64,000 nt of DNA from the NCBI GenBank assembly GCA_017305535.1, contig JAFKKN010000009.1:238039-302038 (forward strand), read 5' to 3'. A program made the translations under genes and the position numbers. Below, piece by piece: positions 1-8,485 of the stretch. How positions within the stretch are numbered: position 1 is the first letter of the stretch; each line of letters opens with the position of its first letter. Below the pieces are notes generated by a model. That model was not told the DNA's origin, searched no databases, and saw nothing but the letters and a program-made list of their open reading frames with translations. The DNA comes from Hyphomicrobiales bacterium (GTDB taxonomy: Bacteria > Pseudomonadota > Alphaproteobacteria > Rhizobiales > Xanthobacteraceae).

Positions 1-65
1 CGATCGCGCTTAATGGCGCGTCAACGGATCATGGCGGTTTTGATCAGATGTCGTGCCGGATTGAT

Positions 66-1562
66 CTAGTCGGTGCCGACGCGGTCGCGGAAAGCTTCGA
101 CCATCAGCGGATTGAGCCCGAGTTCGGCGAGCGCCCCGCGTGCGCGAGCGTTGTCGTTGGCGCGGCCGGCGAGGCGATGGCCGCTCAATTTGTCCGGCAG
201 CGCCGTCAGCATCGCGCCGTCGCCAAGCCGCTTGGCCCAGGCTTGCAGTTCGTCCGCCTGGAATCGATAGCCGCCGACCGCCATGGTCCCCGGTGGTGGG
301 GCCGTGATGCAGATCGCGCCGCTGGTTCGATCGAGCCGCGCCGCGTATCCGGTATCGACATAGGTGACAGGCTGGGCGTCGCGGCGAAACTCATCACGGG
401 CGGCGATGTAGGCCGCGAGTGGCACCATGGAGCCGCGCAAGGCGAGGGTTCCGGCCTCGGTCAGCAACGTCTCGCCGGCAATGGGTGATTGTGCATCGTC
501 ACGCGGCGCGCCGTAGGAGCCCGGCATGATATCGACAGCCGCTCCGTCGTCGCCCCTGCGCGCCCCGAACAGGCCGGCTTCGCCAAAGACATAAACATCG
601 GTCAGTCGGACACGTTGGCTCGGCCACGACGGGCTTGATGCGACTTGCTCCGGTGTCCGCCATAGGCCGATAATATTGCGGAGCACGGAGTCATGCAGCA
701 GGTCTTCATCCTCGCCGAGGCGCAGCGCCAGCGCGGCGGGGCAGACTAGCGTGTCGCAATTCAGCTCGATGAGTTGCCGCTCCAGCACTTCGCCGTCGAA
801 CGGATGGTGAAGCGCCAACGTACCGCCGCTCAAGAGCCAGCACGCCAGTGTCGAGGCGACGCCGGCGAACGATCCCATGTATTGCGCGGCAAGAAGCGTT
901 GTGCCCTGGGCCATCCCGCTTTCGAGAAACACCGCAAGCCCACCCGAAATCAGATTCAGGTGCGTTCGCGGCACGGCCAGCAATCCTTCATTCGTGACGT
1001 CGAATGAGATCAGTGCTGCCTGTCGCGCATCGGGCGCCATCGCGGGAGCCATTGCGCCGCCATCCGTGATCAGGTCGTCGAGCGGCACCATGCCTTCCGG
1101 CAGGTTCGGACCGAAGCCGCAGACGTGGCGGATGGAGAAGGCCTCGACTGCCGCATTCATGACGAGATCGGCATGGCTGACGCCGTCGATCCGCGAACAT
1201 CCGACAATGGCGCGCGCGCCGATACGATTGAGCGCGACCGCAAGATCGGCGTGCCGCCAGAGCTGCGGCATCAGCGCCACGACCAGTCCCGCGCGATGCG
1301 CGGCAAGCACCGTCAACGCGTATTCAACCGTATTGGCAAGCTGCACGGCGACGATCGAATGCGGCGGCAGCCCGGCGTCAACGAAGTGCGCGGCGAGCGC
1401 GGAAATCGCGCGATCGGCCTGCGCGAAGGTCAGCCGCAGCGGCGGCTGGCCGGTCACCTGCATCTTGTTGGGGGGATCGATCAGCGCCAACGCATCCGGC
1501 TGCCGCGCCAGAATACGGCGGAACAATCCATCGAGGGTCGGTGACGCTGTGGTTTGAAGCAC
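66..1562 (-). CDS. AMP-dependent synthetase/ligase family protein with degenerate motifs
   Basis: A 498-residue protein with the overall layout of ANL adenylate-forming enzymes (acyl-CoA synthetases). The N-terminal half carries LTFAQADRAISALAAHF and VQLANTVEYALTVLAAHRAGLV, which match the start of the family. The hallmark motifs are eroded. The usual Ser/Thr/Gly-rich ATP loop is replaced by SFDVTNEGLLAVPRTH without the family Lys, the TGD motif reads TGY, and the C-terminal lid is shortened and ends near DKLSGHRLAG. It starts 3 nt after the stop of the binding-protein gene on the same strand, so the two are probably cotranscribed. It may have lost adenylation activity or use an unusual substrate. 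The fold family is fairly secure and the reaction is unknown. Confidence 0.7.
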   Translation of the reverse strand: MLQTTASPTLDGLFRRILARQPDALALIDPPNKMQVTGQPPLRLTFAQADRAISALAAHFVDAGLPPHSIVAVQLANTVEYALTVLAAHRAGLVVALMPQLWRHADLAVALNRIGARAIVGCSRIDGVSHADLVMNAAVEAFSIRHVCGFGPNLPEGMVPLDDLITDGGAMAPAMAPDARQAALISFDVTNEGLLAVPRTHLNLISGGLAVFLESGMAQGTTLLAAQYMGSFAGVASTLACWLLSGGTLALHHPFDGEVLERQLIELNCDTLVCPAALALRLGEDEDLLHDSVLRNIIGLWRTPEQVASSPSWPSQRVRLTDVYVFGEAGLFGARRGDDGAAVDIMPGSYGAPRDDAQSPIAGETLLTEAGTLALRGSMVPLAAYIAARDEFRRDAQPVTYVDTGYAARLDRTSGAICITAPPPGTMAVGGYRFQADELQAWAKRLGDGAMLTALPDKLSGHRLAGRANDNARARGALAELGLNPLMVEAFRDRVGTD

Positions 1563-1565
1563 GGC

Positions 1566-3434
1566 TTACCTGTGCGGCGGTTGCGGCGGCGCGTGCCACC
1601 ACGTTTCAGGGAGATATCCGGTCAACGCCGTGGCTGTGGGTCTTTGTATCCGATTCCACCGCGCGATCCATTGTTCCCGGATGTTGTACAGCGGAATTGC
1701 GTAGAAGCTGGAGATCAGCACACGGTCGAGCGCCCGGACGGCAGAGACGAACGGAGGACGCTCGCGCGCTTCCAGCATGGCCGCGATCATCGCGTCGATG
1801 GCGGGGTTCTTGGCTCCCATGTAGTTGCGGGTGCCCTGATTGTCGGCGGCCTCGCTGCCCCAGTAGAACGCCTGCTCGTTGCCGGGGGAGAGCGACTGAT
1901 CCCAGCGATTTGGGATCATGTCGAAGTCATAGCTGATGCGGCGCTGATCAAACTGCACGGCATCGACGGCGCGAACCGAAGCCCGGATACCGGCGCGCTT
2001 GAGGCTGGCGCTATAGGCCAGCGCAATCCGCTCCTGGTCGCGCGTCGTTACGAGGATTTCGAAGGCGAGAGGCTGTCCGCCCTGGCGTTGGCGCAGCACT
2101 GCGTTCCTCAGCTCGTAGCCGGCTTGCGACAGCAGCGCCAGCGCACGGCCCAGCGTCGCGCGGTCGCGCCCTGAGCCGTCACTGACCGGCAGCCGATAGC
2201 TGCCGTCCAGAATGTCCGGGCGAACCTGCTTTGCGAATGGCTGCAACAACGCGCGTTCGCGGGCGTCGGCGGGGCGGCCATAGGCAGAGAGTTCGGAGCC
2301 CGCGAAGAAGCCGGGGGATCGTGCATAAAGGTTGAAGAAGTAATTCCGGTTGATCCATTCGAAGTCGTAGAGCAGTGACAACGCCTCGCGCATGCGGACG
2401 TCGGCAAACATCGGCCGCCGCGTATTGAAGACCAGAAACTCGGTCGGGTTCGGCACGCCGGGTTTGATCACGTCGCGAACGATCTTCCCGGATTTGACGG
2501 CCGGCAGATCGTAGCCGCTGTGCCAGCGGAGCGGTTCGTTCTCGACTCGGAAATCGTAGAGCCCGCGCTTGAACGCCTCGAACTGGCTGTTGGCGTCGCG
2601 GTAAAAGTCGAGCCGGATCTCGTCGAAATTCCAAAGGCCCTTGTTGATCGGCAGGTCGCGCCCCCAATAGTTCGGGTCTCGTGTCAATGTCACGCTGCTG
2701 CCGGGATCGACATGGGTGACGCGATAGGGACCAGAGCCCAGCGGTGGCGCCATCGAGGTGTTCTCGAACGTCGCCTCGTCAACGGCGTGTTTCGGCAGGA
2801 TCGGCATCAGGCCGAGAATCAGCGGCAGTTCGCGGTCGGCCGCGCCGCCGAATTCGAAGCGCACCGTGAGATCGTCGATGGCTTCCGCGTGCGTGACCTT
2901 GGCGTAGTAGAGGCGGTGGTTGGGGCGACCCTTGTCGCGCAGCAATTGCCAGGAAAACAGCACGTCGGCGGCCCGCACCGGCTGGCCGTCCGAGAAGCGG
3001 GCCAGCGGGTTGAGGTGGAACGTCACCCAAGTTCGCGCGTCATCGGTCTCGATCCGCTCGGCCAGCAGGCCGTAGAGCGTGAAAGGCTCGTCGTTGCCGC
3101 GTGCCATCAGGCTCTCGATCACGAAGCCGCGAATCTGCTGCACCGCGAGGCCGCGCACGATGAAGGGATTGAGGCTGTCGAAGGTGCCACTCAGCCCCTG
3201 GACCAGTCGGCCGCCCTTAGGCGCATCGGGATTGGCGTAAGGCATATGAGTGAAGCCGGCGGCCAAAGCGGGCGCGCCGTGCATGGCAATGCCGTGACTG
3301 GTTTCGGCAATCACGGAGTTGCTACCGACCAGCATGGCGATAGCCAGAACGGCCAGACCACGCAGCCAGATGGCGCAAACGTTACGGCGTGGCGCAGAAA
3401 TCGGCACGGTTGATGGTGATTCGGAGCGTGTCAC
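1566..3434 (-). CDS. YejA-like extracellular solute-binding protein, family 5
   Basis: A 622-residue periplasmic binding protein of the SBP_bac_5 (DppA/OppA/YejA) family. These proteins capture peptides or peptide-like compounds for an ABC importer. A hydrophobic export segment (GLAVLAIAMLVGSNSVIA) lies near residues 26-43. It is followed by the YejA-like opening HGIAMHGAPAL and MPYANPDAPKGGRL, the family region RFSDGQPVRAADVLFSW near residues 145-165, and PPLGSGPYRV. No permease or ATPase lies beside it, so it is an orphan binding protein. The next gene downstream is the degenerate adenylate-forming protein. Length is normal for YejA. The start at 3434 leaves a long n-region; later in-frame starts are possible. 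Confidence 0.85.
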   Translation of the reverse strand: MTRSESPSTVPISAPRRNVCAIWLRGLAVLAIAMLVGSNSVIAETSHGIAMHGAPALAAGFTHMPYANPDAPKGGRLVQGLSGTFDSLNPFIVRGLAVQQIRGFVIESLMARGNDEPFTLYGLLAERIETDDARTWVTFHLNPLARFSDGQPVRAADVLFSWQLLRDKGRPNHRLYYAKVTHAEAIDDLTVRFEFGGAADRELPLILGLMPILPKHAVDEATFENTSMAPPLGSGPYRVTHVDPGSSVTLTRDPNYWGRDLPINKGLWNFDEIRLDFYRDANSQFEAFKRGLYDFRVENEPLRWHSGYDLPAVKSGKIVRDVIKPGVPNPTEFLVFNTRRPMFADVRMREALSLLYDFEWINRNYFFNLYARSPGFFAGSELSAYGRPADARERALLQPFAKQVRPDILDGSYRLPVSDGSGRDRATLGRALALLSQAGYELRNAVLRQRQGGQPLAFEILVTTRDQERIALAYSASLKRAGIRASVRAVDAVQFDQRRISYDFDMIPNRWDQSLSPGNEQAFYWGSEAADNQGTRNYMGAKNPAIDAMIAAMLEARERPPFVSAVRALDRVLISSFYAIPLYNIREQWIARWNRIQRPTATALTGYLPETWWHAPPQPPHR

Positions 3435-3662
3435 GAGTAAAATTTACCACAGCCGCCATGGTTCGGCCCCGGCCGGGTGTCAAACCCCCGCTCACGGCAT
3501 TGATCTTTTTGTTCGCCGTTGTATTGAAGGCGTACATTTGATCCGTATGGCGGTGGCCGGCCACTCAACGGCCTCATTTGACCAGGAAACGGCAGCTAAA
3601 GAGTTGAGGCGAGCGTCCTTTTGCGGTTTCGGACGGCGCCATTCGAGAAAGGGCTTTCCGCA

Positions 3663-4493
3663 ATGAATTTCACCGATGTGGCCGCCCAGGCATGGCGGTG
3701 TGGGCGGGGTATGACGGTGGCGGCTGCGGCCGCGGCGTTTGCCGCGACGGCGTTCGTTCCCGCTGCCCAGGCTCAGCAGCCGGCGGCGCCGGCCCAGCAG
3801 AAGGCCAAGTCGAACGGCAAGGCGGCGCCAAAGGCGGCCCCCAAGGCCGAACAACCCGCGCAGCAGGCTCCGGCGGCACAGGCGCAGCCGCAACAACCGC
3901 AGCAGCAAGTGCAGTTGATCTACGCGCCGTGGACCAAGTTTTGTCTCAAGGGGCAGGACGCCAATGCCAAGCAGGTGTGTTTCACCGGCAAGGACGGCCG
4001 CATCGAGTCGGGGCAGCCGGTCATCGCCGCCGTGATCATCGAGCCGGAAGGCGAGCCGAAGAAGATCCTGCGCGTCACGCTGCCGCTCGGCATGCAGCTG
4101 GTTCACGGCACGCGCATCATCATCGACAACAACGCGCCGATGCAGAGCCCGTACGTGATCTGCTTCGCCAACGGTTGCATGTCCGACTATGAAGTCACTC
4201 CGGACATGATCAATCACCTGAAGAAAGGCCAGAACCTCATTGTTCAGGCGATCAATTCCAACGGTGCACCGCTGACGCTGCCGCTGCCGCTGGCGGAGTT
4301 CGCCAAGGCCTATGACGGTCCGCCGACCGATCCGAAGGTGTTCGAGGAAACCCAGAAGAAGCTGCAAGAGGAATTGCAGAAGCGGGCCGCGGAAGCGCGG
4401 GCCAAGCTGGAAGCGCAGCAGCCGGCGGCTGGGGCCGCGGCGGCCGGAACCGCTGCCACGCCTCCCGCGACTCCGCCTGCCGCGAAGCAGTAA
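3663..4493 (+). CDS. Invasion-associated locus B (IalB) family protein
   Basis: A 276-residue secreted protein. A signal peptide (about residues 1-37, ending AAAFAATAFVPAAQAQ) is followed by a low-complexity Ala/Pro/Gln/Lys linker to about residue 80. The IalB domain then begins at WTKFCLKG and continues through QVCFTGKDGR, ILRVTLPLGMQL and YVICFANGCMSDYEV, with the paired cysteines typical of the family. The C-terminus is an Ala/Glu/Lys helix and a second Ala/Pro tail. IalB proteins are periplasmic or outer-envelope proteins first linked to erythrocyte invasion in Bartonella; in soil relatives the role is unclear. I chose the ATG at 3663 because the signal peptide begins there. A strong terminator follows the gene. 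Confidence 0.88.
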   Translation: MNFTDVAAQAWRCGRGMTVAAAAAAFAATAFVPAAQAQQPAAPAQQKAKSNGKAAPKAAPKAEQPAQQAPAAQAQPQQPQQQVQLIYAPWTKFCLKGQDANAKQVCFTGKDGRIESGQPVIAAVIIEPEGEPKKILRVTLPLGMQLVHGTRIIIDNNAPMQSPYVICFANGCMSDYEVTPDMINHLKKGQNLIVQAINSNGAPLTLPLPLAEFAKAYDGPPTDPKVFEETQKKLQEELQKRAAEARAKLEAQQPAAGAAAAGTAATPPATPPAAKQ

Positions 4494-4514
4494 GCGCGCG
4501 GCGATCGCGACACC

Positions 4515-4544
4515 AAAAAAGCGCCCCGCGAGGGGCGCTTTTTT
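4515..4544 (+). terminator. Rho-independent terminator after the IalB gene
   Basis: A hairpin with stem GCGCCCC / GGGGCGC and loop GCGA is flanked by AAAAAA upstream and TTTTTT downstream. It starts 21 nt after the stop codon. The A/T flanks make it work in both directions, so it could also end the hspQ transcript coming from the other strand. Confidence 0.92.
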
Positions 4545-4646
4545 CGTCTGGATTTCGGCTCGGGATTCTTGCGGCGAAACGGTGGCGAGCGGGATTCTTG
4601 CGGCGGAATCGTGGCGCGTTAGGCCAGCCGGATCAGTTTGGCCAAA

Positions 4647-4979
4647 TCAGTTCAAGGAGGTGTTGCGCGGGCGGTAGCCGCCGGCTTTGTCCTTGATGAA
4701 AATCTCGGCGACCTGCGAGTGCCGCACCGGTTCGCCGGACTCGTCGGCCAACAGGTTCTGCTCGGAGACGTAGGCGACGTATTCCGACTCGGCGTTCTCG
4801 GCCAGCAGGTGATAGAACGGCTGGTCCTTGCGCGGGCGCACTTGTTCCGGGATCGCCAGCCACCATTCCTCGGTGTTGGCGAATTCCGGATCGATGTCGA
4901 AGATCACGCCCCGGAACGAGAAAATCCGGTGCTTGACGATCTGACCGATCTGAAATTTTGCGACCCGCATCTTTGTCAT
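4647..4979 (-). CDS. hspQ: Heat shock protein HspQ
   Basis: A 110-residue protein of the HspQ (YccV-like hemimethylated-DNA-binding) family. In Escherichia coli HspQ is a heat-inducible factor that promotes Lon-dependent proteolysis. The diagnostic core KFQIGQIVKHRIFSFRGVIF, then DIDPEFANTEEWW, is intact at residues 9-40, and QPFYHLLAE and YVSEQNLL follow. I placed the start at 4979 (MTKMRVAKFQIG). The same frame stays open far upstream, but that extension is antisense to the AEC transporter and shows no HspQ homology. I looked for a sigma-32-type promoter upstream and could not identify one with confidence. Confidence 0.93.
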   Translation of the reverse strand: MTKMRVAKFQIGQIVKHRIFSFRGVIFDIDPEFANTEEWWLAIPEQVRPRKDQPFYHLLAENAESEYVAYVSEQNLLADESGEPVRHSQVAEIFIKDKAGGYRPRNTSLN

Positions 4980-5129
4980 CCCCGTCGAATAGACCAGGAT
5001 TGTGGCCGATGCTAGTGGTTCGATTCTAACATTTCGGCGGGTATCCTTGCGGGTCCAAGCTGTTCCGGCCGGGGCCACCGCGCCGTCCGCCCCTCGACTC
5101 CGGCTCAAATCCCGCGGAAATCCGGTTTC

Positions 5130-6080
5130 ATGATCGATATTCTCAATCTGGCGCTGCCGTACTTCGGTTTGATCTTCATCGGCTTCGCCTGCGGAAAATT
5201 CCGGGGCCTGCCGGAATCCGGCCTCGCCTGGATGAATTTCTACGTTCTCTATGTGTCGCTGCCGGCCCTGTTCTTCCGCATCGTCTCGAAAACCCCGTTC
5301 GAGGAACTCAACAACCTGCCGTTCGTGGTGGCGACCACGCTTGCGACCGCTGGCGCCTTCACGCTGTCGCTGTTGATCGCGCGGCTGCTCGGTCGTCTCC
5401 CGCTGCGGCAGGCGGCGATGGCGGGGCTCGCGGGTGGCTACGGCAACATCGGCTACATGGGACCGGGGCTGGCGCTGGCAGTGTTCGGGCTGAAATCGGC
5501 GGTGCCGACCGCTCTGATCTTCTGCTTCGACAGTATTTTCCTGTTTACGGTGATCCCGGTGCTGATGGCGCTCACCGACGGCACGCGGCGACCGCTGTTG
5601 CCGACGCTGTGGTTCGTGGCCAAGGAGATCGCACTGCATCCCCTGATCGTCGCGGTGTATTGCGGCGTGCTCGCCGCCGCGCTGCACATCCAGATGCCGG
5701 TGGCGATCGACGGCGTGTTGCAGTTCCTGCAAAGCTCCGCCGCGCCGGTCGCGCTATTCGTGCTCGGCGTGACGGTGGCGCTGCGGCCGTTCGGCCGGGT
5801 GCCGTGGGAATTGCCGGGGCTGATCGCGGTGAAATTGGTGGTTCACCCGATCCTGGTGCTCGGGCTGTTGTGGTGGTTCGGCCCGTTCACGATGGAGTGG
5901 GCGGCGACCGCGGTGCTGATGGCCTCGCTGCCGCCGGCGCTCAATGTCTTCGTGATCGCCCGGCAATACGACACCTGGACCGAAGCCGCGTCGGCGGCGG
6001 TGATGCTGGGCACGTTGGCCTCGGTGGTGACGCTCACCACCGTGATGTGGATGCTCAAGAGCGGCTATCTGACGTTTTGA
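5130..6080 (+). CDS. AEC (auxin efflux carrier) family transporter
   Basis: A 316-residue polytopic inner-membrane protein of about ten segments. It starts with ILNLALPYFGLIFIGFACGK, followed by the family-typical WMNFYVLYVSLPALFFRIV. The two halves are similar, and the GGYGNIGYMGPGLALAVFG stretch and the final LPPALNVFVIARQYDTW are characteristic of AEC permeases. Members export or import organic anions such as malate and malonate; the substrate here cannot be read from the sequence. It stands alone, divergent from hspQ (150 nt apart) and convergent with the flavoenzyme gene that follows. Confidence 0.88.
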   Translation: MIDILNLALPYFGLIFIGFACGKFRGLPESGLAWMNFYVLYVSLPALFFRIVSKTPFEELNNLPFVVATTLATAGAFTLSLLIARLLGRLPLRQAAMAGLAGGYGNIGYMGPGLALAVFGLKSAVPTALIFCFDSIFLFTVIPVLMALTDGTRRPLLPTLWFVAKEIALHPLIVAVYCGVLAAALHIQMPVAIDGVLQFLQSSAAPVALFVLGVTVALRPFGRVPWELPGLIAVKLVVHPILVLGLLWWFGPFTMEWAATAVLMASLPPALNVFVIARQYDTWTEAASAAVMLGTLASVVTLTTVMWMLKSGYLTF

Positions 6081-6126
6081 TCTGGCTCGTCGCCGCGCGC
6101 CTCGCAATGACGCTTCAACGGCACCG

Positions 6127-7287
6127 TCAAAACCTCATGGCTCCCGGATCGAGGCCGAGTTGCAGTCGCCCGACGACGACGTAGCTCTGCGGACTCATGG
6201 CGATGTGCTTGACGGCAGCGTTGATGTCGCGCCCGGCGCGTTCCAGGGCGTTGCTTTCGAAGATCGCGCCAGCACCGGATTCCGTGGTCAGCACTTGCAC
6301 GATGTGCGAGGATACTTCCGCAGCGTGCGCGCAGGCGATCCGCAACCGTGCGCGCGCTTGTTGACGAACATTGGCGTCGTCGTCCAGCACGGAAAGCAAC
6401 TCAGCCATTGTTTCCTTAAGGAACGCCTTGGCGGCCCCGTGGGTCGCGATGGCTCGGCCAAGCGCCGAGTGCATTATCTCGCGATCCTTCAACTGGAGCG
6501 CCGCTCCCTGTCGAATCTTGTTTTGCGTGCTCGATTTCGTGAAGGTCGCGATGGCGCCGGTTGCAATGCCGAGCGCGCTTCCGGTAATCGACCATGGAAA
6601 GATCGAGAGGCCCGGCAGCCGGTAAATGATGCCCGGCTGTGTCGGCGTCGGCGCAAGGAACTCGTGGGTGTATTCGAGCGGGACGAAAAGGTCCTTCACC
6701 TCGAAGTCGCAACTCCCGGTGCCGCGCAGGCCGGATACGTGCCACGTGTCGTGGATCGTCACATCGTTGCGCTGGAAGTAGCAGCAGATCGGTGGCCGTG
6801 GACTGCCGCTGCCGTCATTGACGGTGGCCAATCCCATAAATCGCGTGGCGTGATTAGCTCCGCTGCCGAACGGCCAGCGTCCGCTGACGCGGTAACCGCC
6901 CGCGACAGGTTCGGCCAAACCGATCGCCCCCGTGGCGCTGACCACGAAAGCGTAAGGATCAGCAAACCACTCCTGCGCAACAGGCTCCGGGAGATAGCCA
7001 CCGATGCGGCTCATGCCACCGCCGTTGCCGACCAGCCAGCCGATCGAGCCATCCAGCGCCGAAGCAGCTTCAATCACGTTGAGGAATTCGACGGGCGACA
7101 GTTCAGGGCCGCCCAAAGCCGTCGGCAGCCACAGGCGGAAAAGCCCGGCTTCCGCGAGCCGTTGGAAGACGGCATCCGGAATTCTGCGGTCCCGATCGAA
7201 CGCGGCGCGGTTGTCGTCCACGAGCGGGCGGAGGTTCTCGATGGCGTCGAGATATTCGGTGGCGGGTGAGGGCGTGACGGCCAACAT
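6127..7287 (-). CDS. Acyl-CoA dehydrogenase family flavoprotein (monooxygenase-like subgroup)
   Basis: A 386-residue protein with the acyl-CoA dehydrogenase fold. The N-terminal helical domain contains RRIPDAVFQRLAEAGLFRLWLPTALGGPELSP. The middle beta domain has FVVSATGAIGLAEPVAGGYRVSGRW and SGLRGTGSCDFEV, and a C-terminal four-helix bundle follows. GRWPFGSGANHATRF and the lack of a clear catalytic Glu point to the DszC/HpaA-type flavin-dependent hydroxylase or desulfurase branch rather than beta-oxidation dehydrogenases; this is inference. It is transcribed divergently from the adjacent LysR gene, with a perfect inverted repeat in the shared 116-nt gap, so that regulator probably controls it. 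Confidence 0.82.
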   Translation of the reverse strand: MLAVTPSPATEYLDAIENLRPLVDDNRAAFDRDRRIPDAVFQRLAEAGLFRLWLPTALGGPELSPVEFLNVIEAASALDGSIGWLVGNGGGMSRIGGYLPEPVAQEWFADPYAFVVSATGAIGLAEPVAGGYRVSGRWPFGSGANHATRFMGLATVNDGSGSPRPPICCYFQRNDVTIHDTWHVSGLRGTGSCDFEVKDLFVPLEYTHEFLAPTPTQPGIIYRLPGLSIFPWSITGSALGIATGAIATFTKSSTQNKIRQGAALQLKDREIMHSALGRAIATHGAAKAFLKETMAELLSVLDDDANVRQQARARLRIACAHAAEVSSHIVQVLTTESGAGAIFESNALERAGRDINAAVKHIAMSPQSYVVVGRLQLGLDPGAMRF

Positions 7288-7374
7288 GTGGATTCTCCCG
7301 GTTGCGAGAACGCCAAACGGCCCGATAGTCGGTTAAGCGCGGCGGGCCCCGCAATCGCGAAGATTCTGATTACG

Positions 7375-7391
7375 GATGAACTGAGTTCATC
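7375..7391. promoter_or_regulatory. Inverted-repeat operator in the LysR / flavoenzyme divergent gap
   Basis: The 17-nt sequence GATGAACTGAGTTCATC is a perfect inverted repeat (arms GATGAACT / AGTTCATC around one G). It contains the T-N11-A core typical of LysR-family sites. It lies 12 nt upstream of the LysR start codon and 87 nt from the flavoenzyme start, the usual place for a LysR autoregulatory and activation site. Confidence 0.6.
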
Positions 7392-7403
7392 TATGCTGAG
7401 CCC

Positions 7404-8309
7404 ATGCAAAGGCTCCCGCCGCTGGTCGAATTGCGCGCTTTCGAGGCGGCAGCTCGCTGCCTGAGCTTCAAACGGGCCGCCGCCGAACTCGGAGTGACGC
7501 CCACGGCGATCAGCCATCAGATCAAGCTGCTGGAAAGCCATTGCGGCCAGGCGCTGTTTCGCCGCCAGCCGCGACCGATGAAACTGACCTGGGCCGGCGA
7601 GCAGCTTTTCCCGGTCGTACGGGATGGATTTGAATCGTTCGCTCAGGCGATCAACGGTATTCGCGCGGGCGCTTCAACGGGCAAGTTGCGCGTCACCGCG
7701 ACCAACGCCTTCGCGGCGCGCTGGCTGGTGCCGCGATTGCCCAAATGGCGGGAGATGCATCCGCGCCTGAAGCTCGACATCCTTGGCACCGACGAAGTCT
7801 TGAGTCTCAAGACCAGCGAAACGGATGTTTCGATCCGCTATGCTCGCCGGGCTCCGACCGATGGACCTTCGTTCGAACTGGCACGGGATCGTTTTCTGGT
7901 CGTTGCTTCGCCAAAGCTGGTCGGAAAATTGCGGAAGCTGCTGACCCCGGTCGAACTCACGCAATTTCCCTTGATCGAGACGGGGTGGCCTTCGAGCGAC
8001 GTCGAGGCGCCGACATGGCAACGCTGGCAATCCGTCGCCCGGAAGCGCCACGCGCGGGTTCCAGATCTTTCCGGCTTTGTCAGCTTCGATTTTCGCGAAG
8101 AACTTCATGCGATCGAAGCCGCGATTTCCGGGCAGGGCGTCGCGATCTGTAGCGATGTGCTGGTGGCTCCCGAACTTGCCAATGGAAGCCTTGTGAAGGT
8201 CGCCAGCCTCACCTTGCCCGGCTACGGCTTCTACATCGTGCAGCGAAGCAACCATCCGAAGCTGGCCTCGATCAATGCCTTCGCCGCCTGGGCGATGGCG
8301 GTCAGGTAG
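7404..8309 (+). CDS. LysR-family transcriptional regulator, GcvA-like
   Basis: A 301-residue LysR-type regulator. The N-terminal winged helix-turn-helix spans about residues 6-63 (LRAFEAAARCLSFKRAAAELGVTPTAISHQIKLLE). The opening MQRLPPLVELRAFEAAAR and the wording of the helix are typical of the GcvA/AmpR branch. The effector-binding domain begins near residue 90 (GKLRVTATNAFAARWLVPRLPKW). It is divergent from the acyl-CoA-dehydrogenase-type flavoenzyme, the likely target. The inducer is unknown. Confidence 0.9.
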   Translation: MQRLPPLVELRAFEAAARCLSFKRAAAELGVTPTAISHQIKLLESHCGQALFRRQPRPMKLTWAGEQLFPVVRDGFESFAQAINGIRAGASTGKLRVTATNAFAARWLVPRLPKWREMHPRLKLDILGTDEVLSLKTSETDVSIRYARRAPTDGPSFELARDRFLVVASPKLVGKLRKLLTPVELTQFPLIETGWPSSDVEAPTWQRWQSVARKRHARVPDLSGFVSFDFREELHAIEAAISGQGVAICSDVLVAPELANGSLVKVASLTLPGYGFYIVQRSNHPKLASINAFAAWAMAVR

Positions 8310-8322
8310 AGGCCTGTCATTT

Positions 8323-8474
8323 GTCATTGCGAGGAACGAAGCGACGAAGCAATCCAGACTCTATTTCAGGAATCCAGCGGGATATTATTTGGACGGAGAT
8401 GCAACGCGAAGATCGCCGTCCCCGCGCAGGCGGGGACGATACGGAAGATGCCGTGACGGCGTGTTCGCAATGAC
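8323..8474. repeat. Interspersed palindromic repeats (inverted GTCATTGCGA pair plus one REP)
   Basis: This gap holds two repeat types. An inverted pair GTCATTGCGA (8323-8332) and TCGCAATGAC (8465-8474) brackets the region. The same pair recurs at 20430-20506. Inside is a GC-rich palindrome, CGTCCCCGC at 8417-8425 and GCGGGGACG at 8430-8438, which belongs to the REP family seen elsewhere in the window. No gene is seen here. Confidence 0.7.
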
Positions 8475-8485
8475 GACCTAATTAA

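Noticed and set aside
4980..5045. Sigma-32 heat-shock promoter for hspQ
   Set aside because: No sequence close to CTTGAA-N13/15-CCCCAT was seen upstream of the gene.
4980..5732. Long minus-strand frame continuous with hspQ and antisense to the AEC transporter
   Set aside because: No family sequence, Arg/His/Gln-rich wording typical of a shadow frame in GC-rich DNA; HspQ homology begins only at 4979.
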